This document shows positions 52,596-53,255 of a stretch of DNA of 53,255 nucleotides, piece after piece. The notes beneath the pieces were generated by a model. The model did no database searches, was not told the DNA's origin, and was given only the letters and a program-made list of their open reading frames with translations. The stretch's first letter is position 1. Each line of letters begins with the position of its first letter. This DNA comes from an uncultured Bacteroidia bacterium (GTDB taxonomy: Bacteria > Bacteroidota > Bacteroidia > Bacteroidales > Prolixibacteraceae), in assembly GCA_903927965.1 (NCBI GenBank), contig CAIYPA010000031.1, positions 1 through 53,255 of the forward strand, in the 5' to 3' direction. The translations under genes and the position numbers were made by a program.

Positions 52596-53255
52596 TTAGT
52601 TTTGTAGTTTAAAATTGTGCGGGAGCAGTTCAGCCAGGTCCTTGCTGTAGTCGTTGTCGTAATTATGGACATTGTTCAGGAAGAAGACGAGCCAGTCGCG
52701 GAAGTTCACACCGCTTACCTTGCAACATCCCAGCATGGAATACATAATGGCTGCATTTTCGGCCGCTTCGTGATTGCCACAGAACAACCAGTTCTTCCGA
52801 CCCAGTGCGATGGGCCTAACCGCATTTTCCGCAAGATTGTTGTCCATCTTCAACCGGCCATCCAGATGGTACCGGGTCAACTTGTGGTAAATCCCATAAG
52901 TGTACCTGATGGCTTGACCGATACGCCCCTTGGGCAGAACTTTGGGATATTCGTTTGCCATCCATTTTTCAAATGCGACCATAATGGGATACGACAGTCG
53001 GGAACGTAAGCCGGCACGCTCTTCAAAGGAGAGGTTTTCCAGGTCGGCGCGCCTTTCCACGTCATAGAGCAGGCCTATTTGCTCCAGGGCATACGTTGCC
53101 CTGGATTTGTCCTCCTTCAAAGCCTCCTCAAACCGTCGTCGGCTATGGGCCCAGCAGCCAATGGGGAGAACGCCCTTCTTATTTTCGTACATATCATATA
53201 CGGCATAACCGTCCGTCTGGATCACCCCCTGATAATCCTTAAATAATTGAAGTGC
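52596..53255 (-). CDS. tnpC: IS66-family transposase (C-terminal part)
   Basis: The frame is open to the window edge and reads upstream of GTG 53225 as ALQLFKDYQGVIQTDGYAVY, which is IS66 sequence, so the GTG is not the start. Family motifs are VIQTDGYAVYD, GCWAHSRRRFEEA (the Cys-Trp-Ala-His block), DGRLKMDNNLAENAVRPIAL with the last acidic catalytic residue, and the C-terminal LGRKNWLFCGNHEAAENAAI. About 219 residues are visible and they are intact. The C-terminal tail (NYDNDYSKDLAELLPHNF) is the usual one in Bacteroidota IS66 elements. Confidence 0.92.
   Translation of the reverse strand, partial: ALQLFKDYQGVIQTDGYAVYDMYENKKGVLPIGCWAHSRRRFEEALKEDKSRATYALEQIGLLYDVERRADLENLSFEERAGLRSRLSYPIMVAFEKWMANEYPKVLPKGRIGQAIRYTYGIYHKLTRYHLDGRLKMDNNLAENAVRPIALGRKNWLFCGNHEAAENAAIMYSMLGCCKVSGVNFRDWLVFFLNNVHNYDNDYSKDLAELLPHNFKLQN

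Larger units (their letters stand above)
52482..53255 (-). mobile_element. IS66-family element, one end (runs off window)
   Basis: The end begins GTAAGCATTCGG at 52482; IS66 ends typically start with GTAAGC. The element continues through a transposase-length frame past the window edge, so the other end and any target duplication are not visible. It lies about 55 bases upstream of the GT2 gene of the polysaccharide locus. Confidence 0.7.

Noticed and set aside
1-53255. tRNA, rRNA, CRISPR array or riboswitch
   Set aside because: No cloverleaf-like sequence, regular spaced repeats or recognised riboswitch core was found on reading both strands; a dedicated covariance search could still find weak ones.

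Overview
The window looks like the chromosome of a saprophytic member of the Bacteroidota, probably a Marinilabiliales/Prolixibacteraceae-type organism (inference). The signs are promoter elements of the Bacteroidota type (TAnnTTTG at -7, with TTG about 19-22 bp upstream), protein families typical of the phylum (PmoA-like DUF6807 proteins, DUF1080 proteins, Tat-exported Gfo/Idh oxidoreductases, GH95 and GH29 fucosidases, an UpxY-type NusG paralogue) and weak Shine-Dalgarno signals. No tRNA, rRNA or CRISPR array was seen.

Region 1 (1-12.98 kb) is carbohydrate catabolism, mostly on the minus strand. It holds the 5' end of a lipoprotein of the oxidoreductase type, a MazF/PemK-like toxin-antitoxin pair, two PmoA-like proteins flanking a Tat-exported Gfo/Idh oxidoreductase, a uroporphyrinogen-decarboxylase-fold protein, a convergent pair of DNA-repair genes (SRAP/YedK on plus, Ogt on minus), a double DUF1080 protein, a GH95 alpha-L-fucosidase-family enzyme, and a kduI-kduD operon. 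A LacI regulator (13.1 kb) is divergent from kduI, with a perfect 14-bp palindrome over the kduI promoter. The mix of DUF1080, exported Gfo/Idh and PmoA-like proteins suggests oxidative 3-keto-sugar chemistry on glycosides.

Region 2 (14.2-21.6 kb) is on the plus strand. A complete IS630-family element (14271-15338, 28-bp imperfect terminal inverted repeats, TA target duplication) has its transposase split by a +1 frame change. It lies just upstream of an UpxY-like antiterminator gene. Then come a very large multi-PAS hybrid histidine kinase and a second receiver-plus-kinase protein, neither with a DNA-binding output domain.

Region 3 (21.8-30.3 kb) is an L-fucose operon on the minus strand with a divergent LacI regulator. 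Its order is fucP-like permease, aldo/keto reductase, fuconolactonase-like amidohydrolase, zinc alcohol dehydrogenase, and two GH29 alpha-L-fucosidases. It reads as release, import and oxidative (non-phosphorylating) degradation of L-fucose. A dehydratase and an aldolase or hydrolase step are not in the window.

Region 4 (30.3-52.4 kb) is a Wzx/Wzy-type surface polysaccharide locus, all on the minus strand and visibly AT-richer in its centre. From upstream (right) to downstream it holds a GT2, a GT4, a Wza-like SLBB exporter, a WlbA-like dehydrogenase, a Wzz-like chain-length protein, Wzx, Wzy, several glycosyltransferases, an amidotransferase trio (WbpG-like, HisH-like, HisF-like) predicted to make an acetamidino sugar, another GT4, a FnlC/WbjD-like 2-epimerase next to a WbuB-like transferase, a VanZ-like membrane protein, rmlA and rmlC. 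A small lipoprotein gene follows. An IS66-family element (52482 to beyond the window end) abuts the upstream side of the locus.
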